Below are positions 24,201 through 33,575 of a stretch of 48,043 bases of DNA, in pieces. The stretch's first letter is position 1; every line of letters begins with the position of its first letter. The stretch is taken from assembly GCA_002118135.1 (NCBI GenBank), contig BDIU01000209.1, forward strand, positions 1-48,043, given 5' to 3'. The notes beneath the pieces are model-generated. The model did not search any database and was not told the DNA's origin. It worked only from the letters and a program-made list of their open reading frames with translations. A program made the position numbers and the translations under genes. This DNA is from Trebouxia sp. TZW2008 (Eukaryota > Chlorophyta > Trebouxiophyceae > Trebouxiales > Trebouxiaceae).

Positions 24201-27200
24201 TCCAGCAGCTGTGCTGCTATTGTATCCAAGACGTGAGCTGGTCAGAGCATGCCATGTGATGAACGCTTCTCCTAGTTAGCAGGTGTATCTTTATACTGTG
24301 CTGCTGTCCGCTCCAGGACAGAGGTCTCCTCCAGCATTGCAGGGTTTTGCCTGAAGCGGTGTGTCATTGCTCTCAACAAGACATGAGCTGGTCAAGCGAG
24401 GCAACAGTTGGTCTGTCTGCCGTTTGGCATATGTCTTGCCTGGTAAAGCATTGCTGGATGCACGCAGCTTTCAGGGCTCACAGTACCCTCCTATACAGTG
24501 TGGTATTCATGGCTTGTTTTGATCTTTGCTTCCTGTAACGCAGGTCATCATCAACAAATTCCCTGAACAGCTGGTGGATGAGTGGTGTGAAGTTTTCTTC
24601 TTGCCACTGGCCCAGCGGCTGAGTGGGGACCCCAGCAGCAAGTGCAGGGAGTCAGTTGGGGCCTGTCTGAGAGCCCTTATGCAGCGGGTGTCATCTGGTC
24701 CTCTGGACAAGCTGGTGCAGTACTGTGTGATATGGCTGGGAGGCAATCAGCGCAAGCTCACCAGGACTGCAGCTCAGGTACCATACTGTATATCATCTGT
24801 TAGTGAAGCTGTTGTAAGCAAGTTGCAATTTCTGCATATCATTTGATCAAGAATCAGCACTGCCATGGCTTTGTCACTCTTCTGAACCTGATATGATGCT
24901 TCAACTCGCACTCAAAATCGGCACTTCTTCAGCACATGACGTCATGATTGGTGACTTTGGCTGTACCTAGTACCTCACATAGGAGGTTGCTTCTCCTCAT
25001 ATGCCTTGTCACCTATTGTCTCTCAATCTGCAGGGCTCCTGCCATATTGCAGCCTTTGCTGATGTTCAGCATTCAGCAGCTTCATCATTACAGTATGCTC
25101 TTGACATGTGCATTGTACATCCACAAGTGTCAGGACGCACATTGCAGAGCAACAGAGGTGCTTGAAGGAGGATGAAAGACTGCAGTTGGAGCTTTTGAAG
25201 CAAAACTGCCAACTCACAAAATCACAATTGTCGCAAAACGGCGCTTGAAGCTCACCACTGGCTTCCCACAGCTATTATCAAAGCTAAGCTCTAGCCAGAC
25301 TGCTGCACGTGTGTTGCGTTTGTCGTTGACTGCTTGCGTTACTGCAGGCTTTGGGAGTGCTCGTGCAACTTGAGAGCTCTAAATTTGGTAGGCGTGTGCC
25401 AGTGCTGCTCCCTCTTCTTGCCAGGGCCCTCCAGCAGGAAGCACAAGTAACTGGGGAGGGCGACTTGAATGAGCACAGGACACATGATGGAGATTCAGCT
25501 GAAACAAGACTGAGTGATTGGCAAGAGGCGTATGCCTGTCTGCTGCTTTTGGAGCGGCTTGCCATTGCAGTGCCCAGTCAGGTAAGCCTGCCTGCTCTGC
25601 TACAGCTCTTCTATACTTCAAGTACTTCCTAGACCTTAGAGCATGCATTGCTTGCAAAGCACAACAGGAGCTGTGCGTTTACTACAGCGTGCATATCAGG
25701 AAGCTACAATCTGCAGAGCAATGCTGTTGTATCATTCTCATCAGCCGCAGCCGGTGCCATCCAGCTGCAACCCCTGCCTTGGTGTTGGGCAGCCCCTCAA
25801 CAGCGATGATGGCCGAGCACTGAAGCCTCAGCAGTGCAACAAATAAACAACTTGCGTATAATGCTTTTGCGCAGTTTTTGTATGTGGCAATGCTGACCAC
25901 GTTGACTGACATGAGTATTTTGTGCATCAACTGTAACTTCAGTGCAGAACTATATACATGCAATGAATCAAGGACATGCAGTCTGGACCTTGTTGAAGAT
26001 CAAATTGGCGTCATTTTGGGTGCAGGTGGCGTGGCAGAGGGGCAGTGAGGTGCAAGGGCTGTGGCAGAGCGTGGTGGGGCTCTTGGCCTATCCCCATGCA
26101 TGGCTGCGCAAGGTTGCAGGCCGCCTGCTGGGCTTGCTGCTGAGCAATCCCAAGCTAGGTAATCCTGCATTCCTGCTGCTGCTGCACGAATGAATAAATA
26201 CAAGCACCATGCCAGCAGGAATGCCAGCAGCTGCTGCTGCTGCTGCCGCCATAATCCTCTTGCTGCCATTTTGCTGCTGGCCCCATTGATCATGACTTGC
26301 AATGAGTGATTTCCCAGACTCTGATGTCCCTGACTCATGTTGGCTTGAGGCTTGTTGCTCATGCAAAATATGCCACAACCAGTCTGTCATTCCCTGCATA
26401 GAGAGATCTTCAGAAAATAGCCCCTAGCGCTTTCTACTCGAGCAAGTATTCATGACGTGGACTTTGACTGTGCTGTAGGGGCAGGCATGATGTTGAGTGA
26501 GGGTACCAAGCCTGGCCAGCTAGCCCTAGCAGTCTACTGTCAGCTGGAGGCAGACATTGATGATGCACTTGCTGCTCAAGCAGTCAAATGTCTAGTCCAT
26601 CTCTCCAAGAATATGCTGGCAGCTGACAAAGCAGCAGGACTTATCACCACCACCCTTGCAGCAGATGCAGAGCAAATCAGTGCATCCCATGACCAGCATC
26701 GTGTACAAAAGCATGACTCAGGTCAGCATCAATTTCAGAGTCAGGTCAATGGCAATGCACAGCTAGCATCAGCTGGGGAACAAGGCTCAGCTGAGGCAGC
26801 TGACAGTGAAGATGAGGAGGAAGAGGTGGATGAGCGTAATGAGCACCAGGCAGGGCTTGCAGGAGCACCCAGCCTGACTCTGCAGGGTCTTGTGAGGCGT
26901 ATGACTAAGATGGCTGGTGACAGGTCAGTCTGGCACTAGCATGCACACATCGCCTTACAGCGTCACCATCACCATGCACCATGCAAAGCAAACAAGGTCA
27001 ATGTCCAGACGCTTAAGTACAGTTGTCACAATGCCTGAGACTTGCTTTGCCTTTGCATCCAAACTGGCCTTGCTGCATATGTAGGTCCACAGCTTGTCCT
27101 GATCAAGGCTTGCTGCACCAGCTGACTATCAAGCTGACAATACCTAACCATCTGCGCACTGCAGAACATTCCACCGACAGTTGCATCGTACATGGGCGCT

Positions 27201-28029
27201 CAAGTTCATAGCTGCGCTGACAAGCCGCCTGGGCAAAGATGGCATCATGCCGTATCTGGACATGATCATGCAACCCTTGTACCGCATCCAAGAAAGTGGC
27301 TCAGCATCTAATAGCGATGAGGTATGCAGCTCCCGGTCTACATTACATGCATGTTACCCCCTGTCCTGAAGGTAGGTATACTTGCCACATGTGCCTCTAT
27401 GGGGTCTGCCGTTCCACTCATGCATTGTTTGTTGCTGTTTGCGTTTAAGTGCTTGCATGACATCAATTGTGCATGACGACACCAGTTGTCAAGCTGCTCA
27501 TGCATTCGTTTTTGATGCATTCGTTTCTGTTTTGCAGACAAAGCAGCTGGGTCAAGAAATTCTGGCACACATCAGAGATGTTGCTGGAACAGATGCTCTG
27601 GTGTCATCATTTGCAGCAGCCAAGAAGGCTGTAACTGCAGTACGGAGTGAGCGCAAGCGCAGAGCAGCAGTGCAGGTGAGTGGAAGCATTGCAACTGAAA
27701 GCAGCTGCTGACATCATGATTCCGAAGGCTGTCTTGCTCTGTTCAGCCAAAGATTTCCAGCTTCTTGATGCAGTGAAGACAGCACGTACCCGGCACTTGC
27801 CTGCTTTAGATCAACAGTTCACAGGCCGGCGGCTGGCAATACGCATTGATTACTCACTGTGACATTTGTGCAGGTACTTGTTGATCCTGAAGCAGCTGCT
27901 CGCACAAAGCTACACAAGCAGGAGCGCAGAGCTGCTGGGCGCAAGAGAAAGATGGAGGAAATGCAGCGGCGTCGTGGTGCTGGTGTTGCAGTCAAGAACA
28001 AGAAGAAGCACAGGCAGGCAGCTGCATGA
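6229..28029 (+). CDS. UTP20: UTP20, U3 snoRNP / 90S pre-ribosome scaffold
   Basis: UTP20 is a nucleolar HEAT-repeat-like scaffold of the small-subunit processome, needed for 18S rRNA processing. Exons: 6229-6327, 6434-6508, 6595-6702, 6914-7076, 7430-7687, 7980-8119, 8332-8479, 8748-9094, 9580-10401, 10682-11290, 11686-12153, 12438-12576, 12923-13166, 13724-13958, 14269-14448, 14758-14942, 15202-15391, 15666-15868, 16241-16718, 16960-17103, 17737-17895, 18574-18708, 19093-19230, 19579-19836, 20073-20206, 20560-20719, 21161-21279, 21857-22164, 22590-22832, 23274-23503, 23912-24151, 24544-24777, 25348-25581, 26026-26158, 26479-26923, 27165-27321, 27538-27675, 27874-28029. They sum to 8856 bases (2951 residues; human UTP20 is about 2785) and every phase matches. 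Family signatures: FTFQRFAQRVQQVNVDVYRQ near the start, LVRLLYPKMRKRSGR, VVRAPVALAMVKLLKLLP, LSYEHETGREAAIEMLK, and a basic tail (KLHKQERRAAGRKRKMEEMQ). Disordered insertions include an acidic Ser run in exon 11 and EDEEEEVDE in exon 35. Identity is very secure; a few exon edges, notably around exons 10 and 14, are less so. Confidence 0.95.
11300..11348. repeat. 30-base tandem repeat in UTP20 intron 10
   Basis: ACATCAGCATGTGGTACTG at 11300-11318 is repeated with two changes at 11330-11348. It starts ten bases after the donor of the exon ending at 11290, wholly within the intron. Confidence 0.75.
17469..17736 (+). repeat. Two decayed tandem copies of the start of UTP20 exon 21 with its splice acceptor
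   Basis: The functional exon begins at 17737 with GAGCATGTCAGTCTGCTAAG. Related units begin at 17469 (GAGCATGTGAGCTTGCTAAG) and 17605 (GAGCATGTGGGTCAATTAAG), each preceded by an AG acceptor, with spacings of 136 and 132 bases. Copy 1 is open and reads like the exon (EHVSLLRKLVLTFRADSSDL against EHVSLLRELVTAFPADYVDL) but lacks the exon's donor. Copy 2 has small indels and a stop. Only the third copy carries the full exon and a donor at 17896. The unit duplicated was therefore intron end plus exon start, about 134 bases, twice. Confidence 0.85.
17922..17990. repeat. 23-base tandem repeat, three units, UTP20 intron 21
   Basis: Units begin CTTGATCTG at 17922, 17945 and 17968; the first two share CTTGATCTGCCAGA and end in CATAT, the third is more diverged. 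The array lies a few dozen bases after the exon 21 donor. Confidence 0.8.
18190..18235 (+). repeat. Dispersed intronic repeat, copy A
   Basis: The stretch starting CCTAGCTGAGCCTACTGAGC and ending in TCTAGAATGAATG resembles a stretch at 21476-21525 in a different UTP20 intron (copy B). The match extends over about 47 bases with roughly a fifth of positions changed by eye. It may be the remnant of a small mobile element or a shared structured motif. Confidence 0.6.
18435..18527. repeat. 38-base tandem repeat, three units, UTP20 intron 21
   Basis: ATCATGCAAGAGCTACCATT at 18435, ATCATGCAGAAGCTACCGGT at 18473 and a shorter ATATGCAAAAGCTACTG at 18511 are spaced by exactly 38 bases. They end just before the acceptor used by the exon at 18574 and are not part of the modelled coding sequence. 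Confidence 0.75.
21301..21424. repeat. 67-base imperfect tandem duplication, UTP20 intron 27
   Basis: Two units starting CACACAACAC at 21301 and 21368 share TGTCCAT-TTGCA and GGTACACATTGCAT blocks in the same order. The array is intronic, between the exons ending at 21279 and starting at 21857. Confidence 0.75.
21476..21525 (+). repeat. Dispersed intronic repeat, copy B
   Basis: TCTAGCTGGGCCTGTTGAGC followed by CTGTCTAGCACACATTTAGAATG matches copy A at 18190-18235. The two copies lie in different introns about 3.3 kb apart on the same strand. Confidence 0.6.
22833..23273 (+). other. GC-AG intron of UTP20 (intron 29)
   Basis: The reading frame and the family alignment both end the upstream exon at LPLPG, where the DNA is CCAG followed by GCAAGAAG. 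GCAAG is the usual donor of the minor GC-AG intron class. The acceptor is GCTGCAG before 23274, and the phase (1) matches the next exon, which starts MAAESASAGRAV. I see no GT donor nearby that gives the right phase. Confidence 0.75.
24186..24395. repeat. Imperfect duplication (about 146-150 bases) in UTP20 intron 31
   Basis: CAGCATTGCAGGGT occurs at 24186 and 24332, and a GTGAGCTGGTCA / ATGAGCTGGTCA pair at 24233 and 24383 keeps nearly the same spacing. The whole block is intronic. Both copies contain a TTGCAG that could act as a cryptic acceptor. Confidence 0.65.
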
Positions 28030-28204
28030 GCATCCTTTCGCACAAATAGCTTTAAGTTTTATCGACAGTCAAGCAGGATGTCACCCTCTACCGACAACAC
28101 AGCTGGCTCAGGGCAGAAACCCTATCTCATGAATGAATCGTTAAGCTATCAATTGATGGCTATGCTCAATGCACCAGTTCTTAGGGCAGCTCAACATGGA
28201 CAGC
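28030..28204. other. Short gap between convergent stop codons
   Basis: Only 175 bases separate the UTP20 stop on the plus strand from the stop of the minus-strand gene. The two 3' UTRs probably overlap. I see no clear terminator or polyadenylation motif that I can assign. Confidence 0.5.
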
Positions 28205-29323
28205 TCACATCACATACAGCAGCTCTGCACCATCTTGGGTTGACAGCATTGCAACCTCTTCAGTGTCCCTTTTATGCAGTACTGCTGTGAGTTCTTTCTC
28301 AGTACAACCTCTGATTTTGCTTGTGTTCAGAACTGTGTTTGTCCATTCCAGTATATCAGGCACCTGTAAGCAGGAACACATGTGGCAAGAGCATCGTTTT
28401 CATCACAAAGTATGTCTTGTTTGTCAGCGTTGGGTTGCTCACCTTGAATTTGTAGATTTCATAGGAAAGCCTGCCATGCAGCGCCCAGACTAGAGCCCTC
28501 TGCATGACGTCACATCAAGCTTTCTCATGAGGCACTGCTACAGCATTTGATGTATAGCAGCCATACCTCAATCATGTTGAATCTTGCCAGAGGCACTCCA
28601 AGTACCTGATTCTCCTTATCAGCTGACCTGTTCAGGTTTAGCACAGGCGCTGCGCATGCTTTGTAGCCTGTGTTATCCTCTTGCCTGATTGCTATGTTGA
28701 AGCATGACTTAGTGGCAGCGTTGATGTGGACTGCTGTGGCAGCTTGAGGTGGCATAACCATGCAGTCAGGACATCCTGTCGTGATATCAGCCTTGGAAGC
28801 TGGATCAGGCGCAGCTGCTGTTTCCCTCAGATTAGAATGGCAGATGTTGTAGCTTTGCCTGTTTGGAGAATCCCGCTTCAAGCAGGGTTGCAAAGGAGTG
28901 AGGACAGAGTGCAAGGCTGCTGCAGTGGCTCCAGTGGATGCCCTTTGAGGCTGCAGCCTGGCTGCTGCTATCAGGTCAGCATGTAAGCACCCGTCAGCAT
29001 TTTGCAGCCTGCAAAGCGTGCGATGTACGGGAGCATACGAACTTACAGGCTGAGCCACCGCTGCTGCGCTGACTGTAAATTCGACTGCGGCTAGACTTGC
29101 GCCTGCCCTCCAACCCTGTCGGCTCGCCAGGTGTGGCATCAAACAGATCAGGCGTTTGCGTGTGTGCAGCAGCGGTCGCTGGCGAGCCTGCATTGTCATT
29201 GCGGTCTGCTTCAACCACAGGCACAGATAGTCTCACTCTTTTGAGTGGAGGGCTTGTGCCAGCACTGTATTGCTGCTGAAGGCCGAGCCTCGCAGGATGT
29301 ACATCTGCATCACTGGAAGTCAT
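28205..29323 (-). CDS. Unrecognised 297-residue protein with a KEN motif
   Basis: Exons in coding order: 29323-29047, 28967-28567, 28499-28443, 28363-28205; they sum to 894 bases with matching phases and standard GT-AG edges. The first 226 residues look disordered (rich in Ser, Ala, Pro, Thr) with basic patches (LKRVRLSVPV at about 26-36 and GRRKSSRSRIYSQR near 80). The end of that region holds SADKENQVLG, a KEN sequence at residues 210-212. The last 70 residues (RALVWALHGRLSYEIYKFK, then VPDILEWTNTVL) look folded and helical. KEN is a known recognition signal for the anaphase-promoting complex, so a cell-cycle-regulated nuclear protein is possible, but this is inference. The acceptor of exon 2 could also be three bases upstream. 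No family was recognised. Confidence 0.65.
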
Positions 29324-29709
29324 GTCGCAAGCTGTGTGAAGCACGCTGCCGTCTTTGGGGTCCAGGCAGATTGTGACGCAGATTAACGCATGCAGACGAA
29401 GCAACGTGTGCCAATCAAATTTGAATTTCTGCTTATGGACAAGCAGAATTCATGTCTTGCCGATGTCTTGCAGAGAATTACTGATTGCACTAAACATCCT
29501 GCAAGGCAATGTCAAGCAAAGCATAATACACAACTAAACTTTATGAATTGGCTGAGACAACACCAGGACACACCCTAGACCAAATTTGACTCACAAATGC
29601 AGATTGGTTCAAATGAAATCAGCTGGATTGCTGCCAAGACGAGCTTGAGTGAAGCCGCCTGACAGCAAGACACATCTCAAGGCAATACAGGCAGGTACTA
29701 AAGTGGTAC
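29324..29709. other. Intergenic gap; nothing recognised
   Basis: This stretch lies upstream of the KEN-motif gene's start and downstream of the ZPR1 stop, both on the minus strand. It must hold the 3' UTR of ZPR1 and the promoter or 5' UTR of the next gene. I see no coding exon, RNA gene or repeat in it. Confidence 0.4.
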
Positions 29710-32558
29710 TCAATTCAAGTCAATACTGTCCATATTCAGCCCCTCTGCAGCATACTTTTTGAGGTGATCAATGCCATACTCTTCATCTTCTTCACCACTG
29801 CGCTCATACTCCTCAGACTTGAGGCGAGGATCTGCATCTGGAGCCTCTGTGCTTGGGGCAATGAAGGAATTCGACAAAGGGTCGGTGATTTTCAGAGTCC
29901 AAGACTGCTTCAGGGACTTGCAGTTCTCTAGCTTTTGAAAGAAAGCGCCCCATGAACTTCGGTCCAAGGCTGACGCACTGTCTCCAAGCTGGAAGGTCTG
30001 TGTCTGTCTGAGCGCTGTGATGATCTGCTCAAGCAGACCTTCAACAGTGGAAACAAGGCCACCCATGCTGCCTGCATAAGTGACAAGAACCACGCATCAG
30101 ACATTGCTGGCTGTTTAGCAACTCTATCAAGCGTCACTGCTGAGTGCAAGGCCCATCAGATAAAACCCATGATCCGCAGAGCAAGTGCCATGCCAGGACG
30201 GCAGTTGGTCAGTAGCACACATCATACATGCCTTAGGGATGCAAGGTCCTGTTTCAGTAACCAACAGGGTGTCAAGTGTTGGACTACACCTGTTGTGACT
30301 TCAAGATCTGCTTCAGGGATGGAGATAGAGGCTGTATCAGACTTGATGACGTCACGCCTCAAGTCACTTTGCTCTGAGACGTCAAGCGTGATGTGGGTCC
30401 CCTTCTCACTCATGCCTCTGCCAGCCTTGATGTCTGAGCTTCTGTAACCGCAGGTCTCGCAGGCGTTGGACATGATGACTATTTCCTACAGATGCAACAA
30501 GGCACAAATGTCAAGTAGCGACCCATTCACTGCTGCAACCACAAAGCTACCTTGCCAGGGCACAAAAACAAGTGTCAAAGATTGCGCAGTATTGACTGAA
30601 AGCGTGCATATTGCCACAGCTACAAGTACATGCACAGAGCTTGCAAATGAAGACCAGCAGGAAAGATGACATTTGCAGATCTGATGCAAACATCTGCGAA
30701 ACGTCACAAGTTGACACACAGCAAATTTGGGATAAACACACCTTGAAGTAGGGTATGCTGGTCTGGAAGACCCTAGTGGTAGCTTCTGCGTTACACGCTA
30801 GGCAGTGACCAGGCATCTCAATCACTTCATCTGGTGCTGTGTATTTGCTCATGATCCTCTCAGCCTTGTCTCCTTGTATTCTTGCCAAAGCCTTCTGCAG
30901 AGCTGTTGCGCCTGTTGCACCAGGGCCATGATGTGGATCATTTGCATCAATTTCTGTCTGCATCATGGGAGAAAGCAAATGTCAGCTTCCTTGTGCATTT
31001 GTCTGGACACAATACACATACTGGTCTGCTCCTGAAAGCAGGTGCACTGGCATTCTTATCACATTGCACGCACTGAATTGCCAAATCAAGCAATTCAGAA
31101 CGCAAGGCAAACACATTGTCTCAGAGAATTTGCATGTCTGGAAGCCACAAGCTGACTCACAGCAATTGCATACCCCTGCTGCTAGCCAAGCCCAATCTAG
31201 CTCAACAATGTCGGCCATGCATTCATCATATCTGTGTGATAGCAGCATCATGCTGGGGATCAGGTGGCTCACCTGTTCAGCAGGGGCTTGAGCCTCCTCA
31301 GGGGCTAACAGCCCAATGTCCACTTGCTGCTGCCTAGTCCTGTCATAATGTTCTGCCTGCAAAGCAAAATTCGCTTCTGTCAGCAGCCAATGTAGCAGGG
31401 TTACTGAATGAGAGCATGCGAGCTGACCATGCTTTTGGCAATGAGCATGCTCGAAAGGATGTGCACCCATAGTCATGGTTATGCAACAGGCTTGTCTGTC
31501 GCCTTATGTTCTGCTCAATGCACGCCAGCTTGCATGCCAATATACATGACACAGCTCTGCTATCAAGTGCAAGTCGATCAGAGCATTAGACAGGACACCT
31601 AAGCTGTCTGCGCCGCATGATGTGTGCAGCTTTCATAATTGCCAATCAAAGAAAGCGCTTGCGCACGCTGATGCACAGAAGGTCATAATTGAACGTCTGC
31701 ATTGGTGTCGACTTCATCAGTATTCTCACATGCAAACAAGCATCTTGTCGGGCGTTGCCTCCAGGACTTTCGACATAGCTGTTGCCTGCTGGATCATTTA
31801 CAACTAGTGTAAAAGCTCTTTGGCCCTGCTGACAGCTATCCAGTTTTGTCAAAAAGTCATCTATTAGGTTGGCTGTGGCTGGATCTGCCGCTCTGCGCTC
31901 CTCTTGAAGCAGTCTGATGTTGGCTGCAGCGTCCATCAAAAGACCCTCTACAGTTGTGATGGAGCCTTTCTGTGTTGCGGCTGGAATCTCAAACTCCAGC
32001 TCAGGGACAGTCACAGTTGCACTGTCTGACTTGACAACCTGCCTGCTCAGTGCTTGCTGGTCACCTTGTGCCACTGACAGGGTGTACTTCACACCCTGGT
32101 CACCAAATGCACCAGTGAAGGATACCTCATTGTTCCTGTGACAATGCAAGCAAGGCTTGTGAACCCTTCTGCGCTGTTTGTGCTGCCATTGCAAACAACA
32201 TCTGACTGACTCAGACTCAGAGTTTGGAGTCAGCTGGGCTGTCAGCCACAAGTCAAGCTTCATGCTAACACAGGCTTACCTGAAATTGCAATGCTCGCAT
32301 TCAAACGAAGCCACCATGATATCACGGAAGTGGGGCACACGGGTGAGCAGCATTGTTGTAGTGCCCTGCAGCAAGACAGCTGTGAGACTGATCAAGCGAG
32401 GCCTGGGTTCAGGTGCAGCCATAGCTGCTGTTACTTACATTGTCGTGGCAATTCATGCATAGGCTCTCCATCTGTACAGGTTCATCGTCGCCTTGATTGA
32501 CGTAGATTGCGTTGGCCGGGTCGACTGCTGCTTCTGGTTGGTTTGCAGCAATAGCCAT
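29710..32558 (-). CDS. ZPR1: ZPR1, double zinc-ribbon eEF1A-binding protein
   Basis: Exons in coding order: 32558-32439, 32365-32280, 32135-31730, 31356-31273, 30957-30742, 30485-30290, 30071-29710; 1470 bases, 489 residues, all phases consistent. The family protein has two repeats, each a zinc ribbon plus an alpha/beta domain. Ribbon 1 uses C34, C37, C63 and C66 (CMNC and CEHC); ribbon 2 uses C284, C287, C313 and C316 (CLAC and CETC). Alpha/beta signatures include RNNEVSFTGAFGDQGVKYTL, VKSDSATVTVPELEFEIP and VVNDPAGNSYVE in half 1, and IKSDTASISIPEADLEV and MGGLVSTVEGLLEQI in half 2. The tail is acidic (GEEDEEYGIDHLKKY). ZPR1 proteins bind eEF1A, acting as a folding factor in yeast, and move to the nucleolus in growing animal cells. 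The upstream DNA carries growth-type promoter boxes. Confidence 0.97.
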
Positions 32559-32610
32559 GGCGGGGTCGCAATTATAATTTTTTGACCTGCCGATGCAACA
32601 CTAGGTGTAA

Positions 32611-32617
32611 AGGCCCA
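32611..32617 (-). promoter_or_regulatory. Site II-type element (TGGGCCT)
   Basis: TGGGCCT reads on the minus strand about 53 bases upstream of the ZPR1 start codon. In land plants site II (TGGGCC/T) is bound by TCP factors and often pairs with telo-boxes in growth and ribosome-related promoters. A telo-box is indeed present further upstream. The match is short and functional use in this alga is inferred. Confidence 0.4.
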
Positions 32618-32712
32618 AGACGTTGATTATATATGCACGTATAGCTATTCGTAGTCCGCACACAAGCTGAGCATAGCGTATATAGAAGTCGTGGTAGCTT
32701 CGAGCTGGCGTT

Positions 32713-33108
32713 ATGGCGACTCGACGTAACGGCTGCTGTGAGTGGTGGTCCTTAGGGTTTGAGTGCATCATGGCTTTGCAATGGGAATGCTCCGCATTTG
32801 CATCCCACCCTCAAACAATCCAGCTGCATCAATTGCAGGGTGTCCCACCTCAGTCACGTTTGCCATGCTGGACACATTGTTTGTCAAATCGAGCTTGCAA
32901 GGCAAGTGTCATGGTGCCGGGACCGGTGACGTATGAATTAGATCTCTTAGCATGGCTGCAGATCATCATCTTGCTGTTACAGTTTGTAAGCAAAATACGG
33001 GCAGTCATAACATTTACCCTTGCAACAATGCTGGTCACTCATGACTTGCTTAAGCGCTCAATCATGCCCTTTGTGGCTAATGCTTTCCTGCCTCTGTTTG
33101 ATGGCTAA
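32713..33108 (+). other. Possible small membrane protein ORF, divergent from ZPR1
   Basis: An ATG frame of 131 codons starts 155 bases from the ZPR1 start on the opposite strand. It contains a hydrophobic stretch (WLQIIILLLQFV) and a second weaker one (VITFTLATMLV). The rest is Cys- and Trp-rich and not obviously protein-like. Possible donor and acceptor sites inside (for example GTGAGT near 32738) leave room for a spliced gene. I recognise no family; it could be non-coding. Confidence 0.2.
32752..32760 (-). promoter_or_regulatory. Telo-box (AAACCCTAA)
   Basis: A full nine-base AAACCCTAA reads on the minus strand about 194 bases upstream of the ZPR1 ATG, beyond the site II element. The same box type stands in front of UTP20. 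It overlaps the possible plus-strand ORF starting at 32713. Confidence 0.45.
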
Positions 33109-33575
33109 CACTATGAAATTTTGCTGAACATCCTGCACCGGTGGAAATACATCAATGCTGGTTCAGAAATCCAGCAAATCAAAGTCTCGCTGTCTACATA
33201 TGCACTGACAGCTCACGTCTGTTGAAGGGGTACTTACCCATCCAATGCTGCAGCAATTGAAAACGCCAAGCAAACAAGCATTGGCATGTAATTCACTGAT
33301 AATTAACTTGACAAGCAATCCACTCATGACCGTTTGATTGTGACAAGCCAACGCCCAACAACATACAATGCTTGCAACACATCCGTAACAGAAAGCTACA
33401 GCAGAACTGAGTAGACCGAAACCACATGGACCACTAGAAAAGCATTGTAATCAAAGTTTTGAATTGCTTTTAGCTAAACTATAGTGTATAAGCGGACAAG
33501 CCTGCACCACAGCCATTTGTGCAAACAATTGCGGCTGTAAGTTTGGATTGGCAGAGTGCATGCCAGAGGCACAGG
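33109..33575. other. Intergenic gap; nothing recognised
   Basis: This AT-richer stretch lies downstream of the lipase stop (minus strand). It probably contains the lipase 3' UTR. I see no open frame with protein character, RNA gene or clear repeat. Confidence 0.4.
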
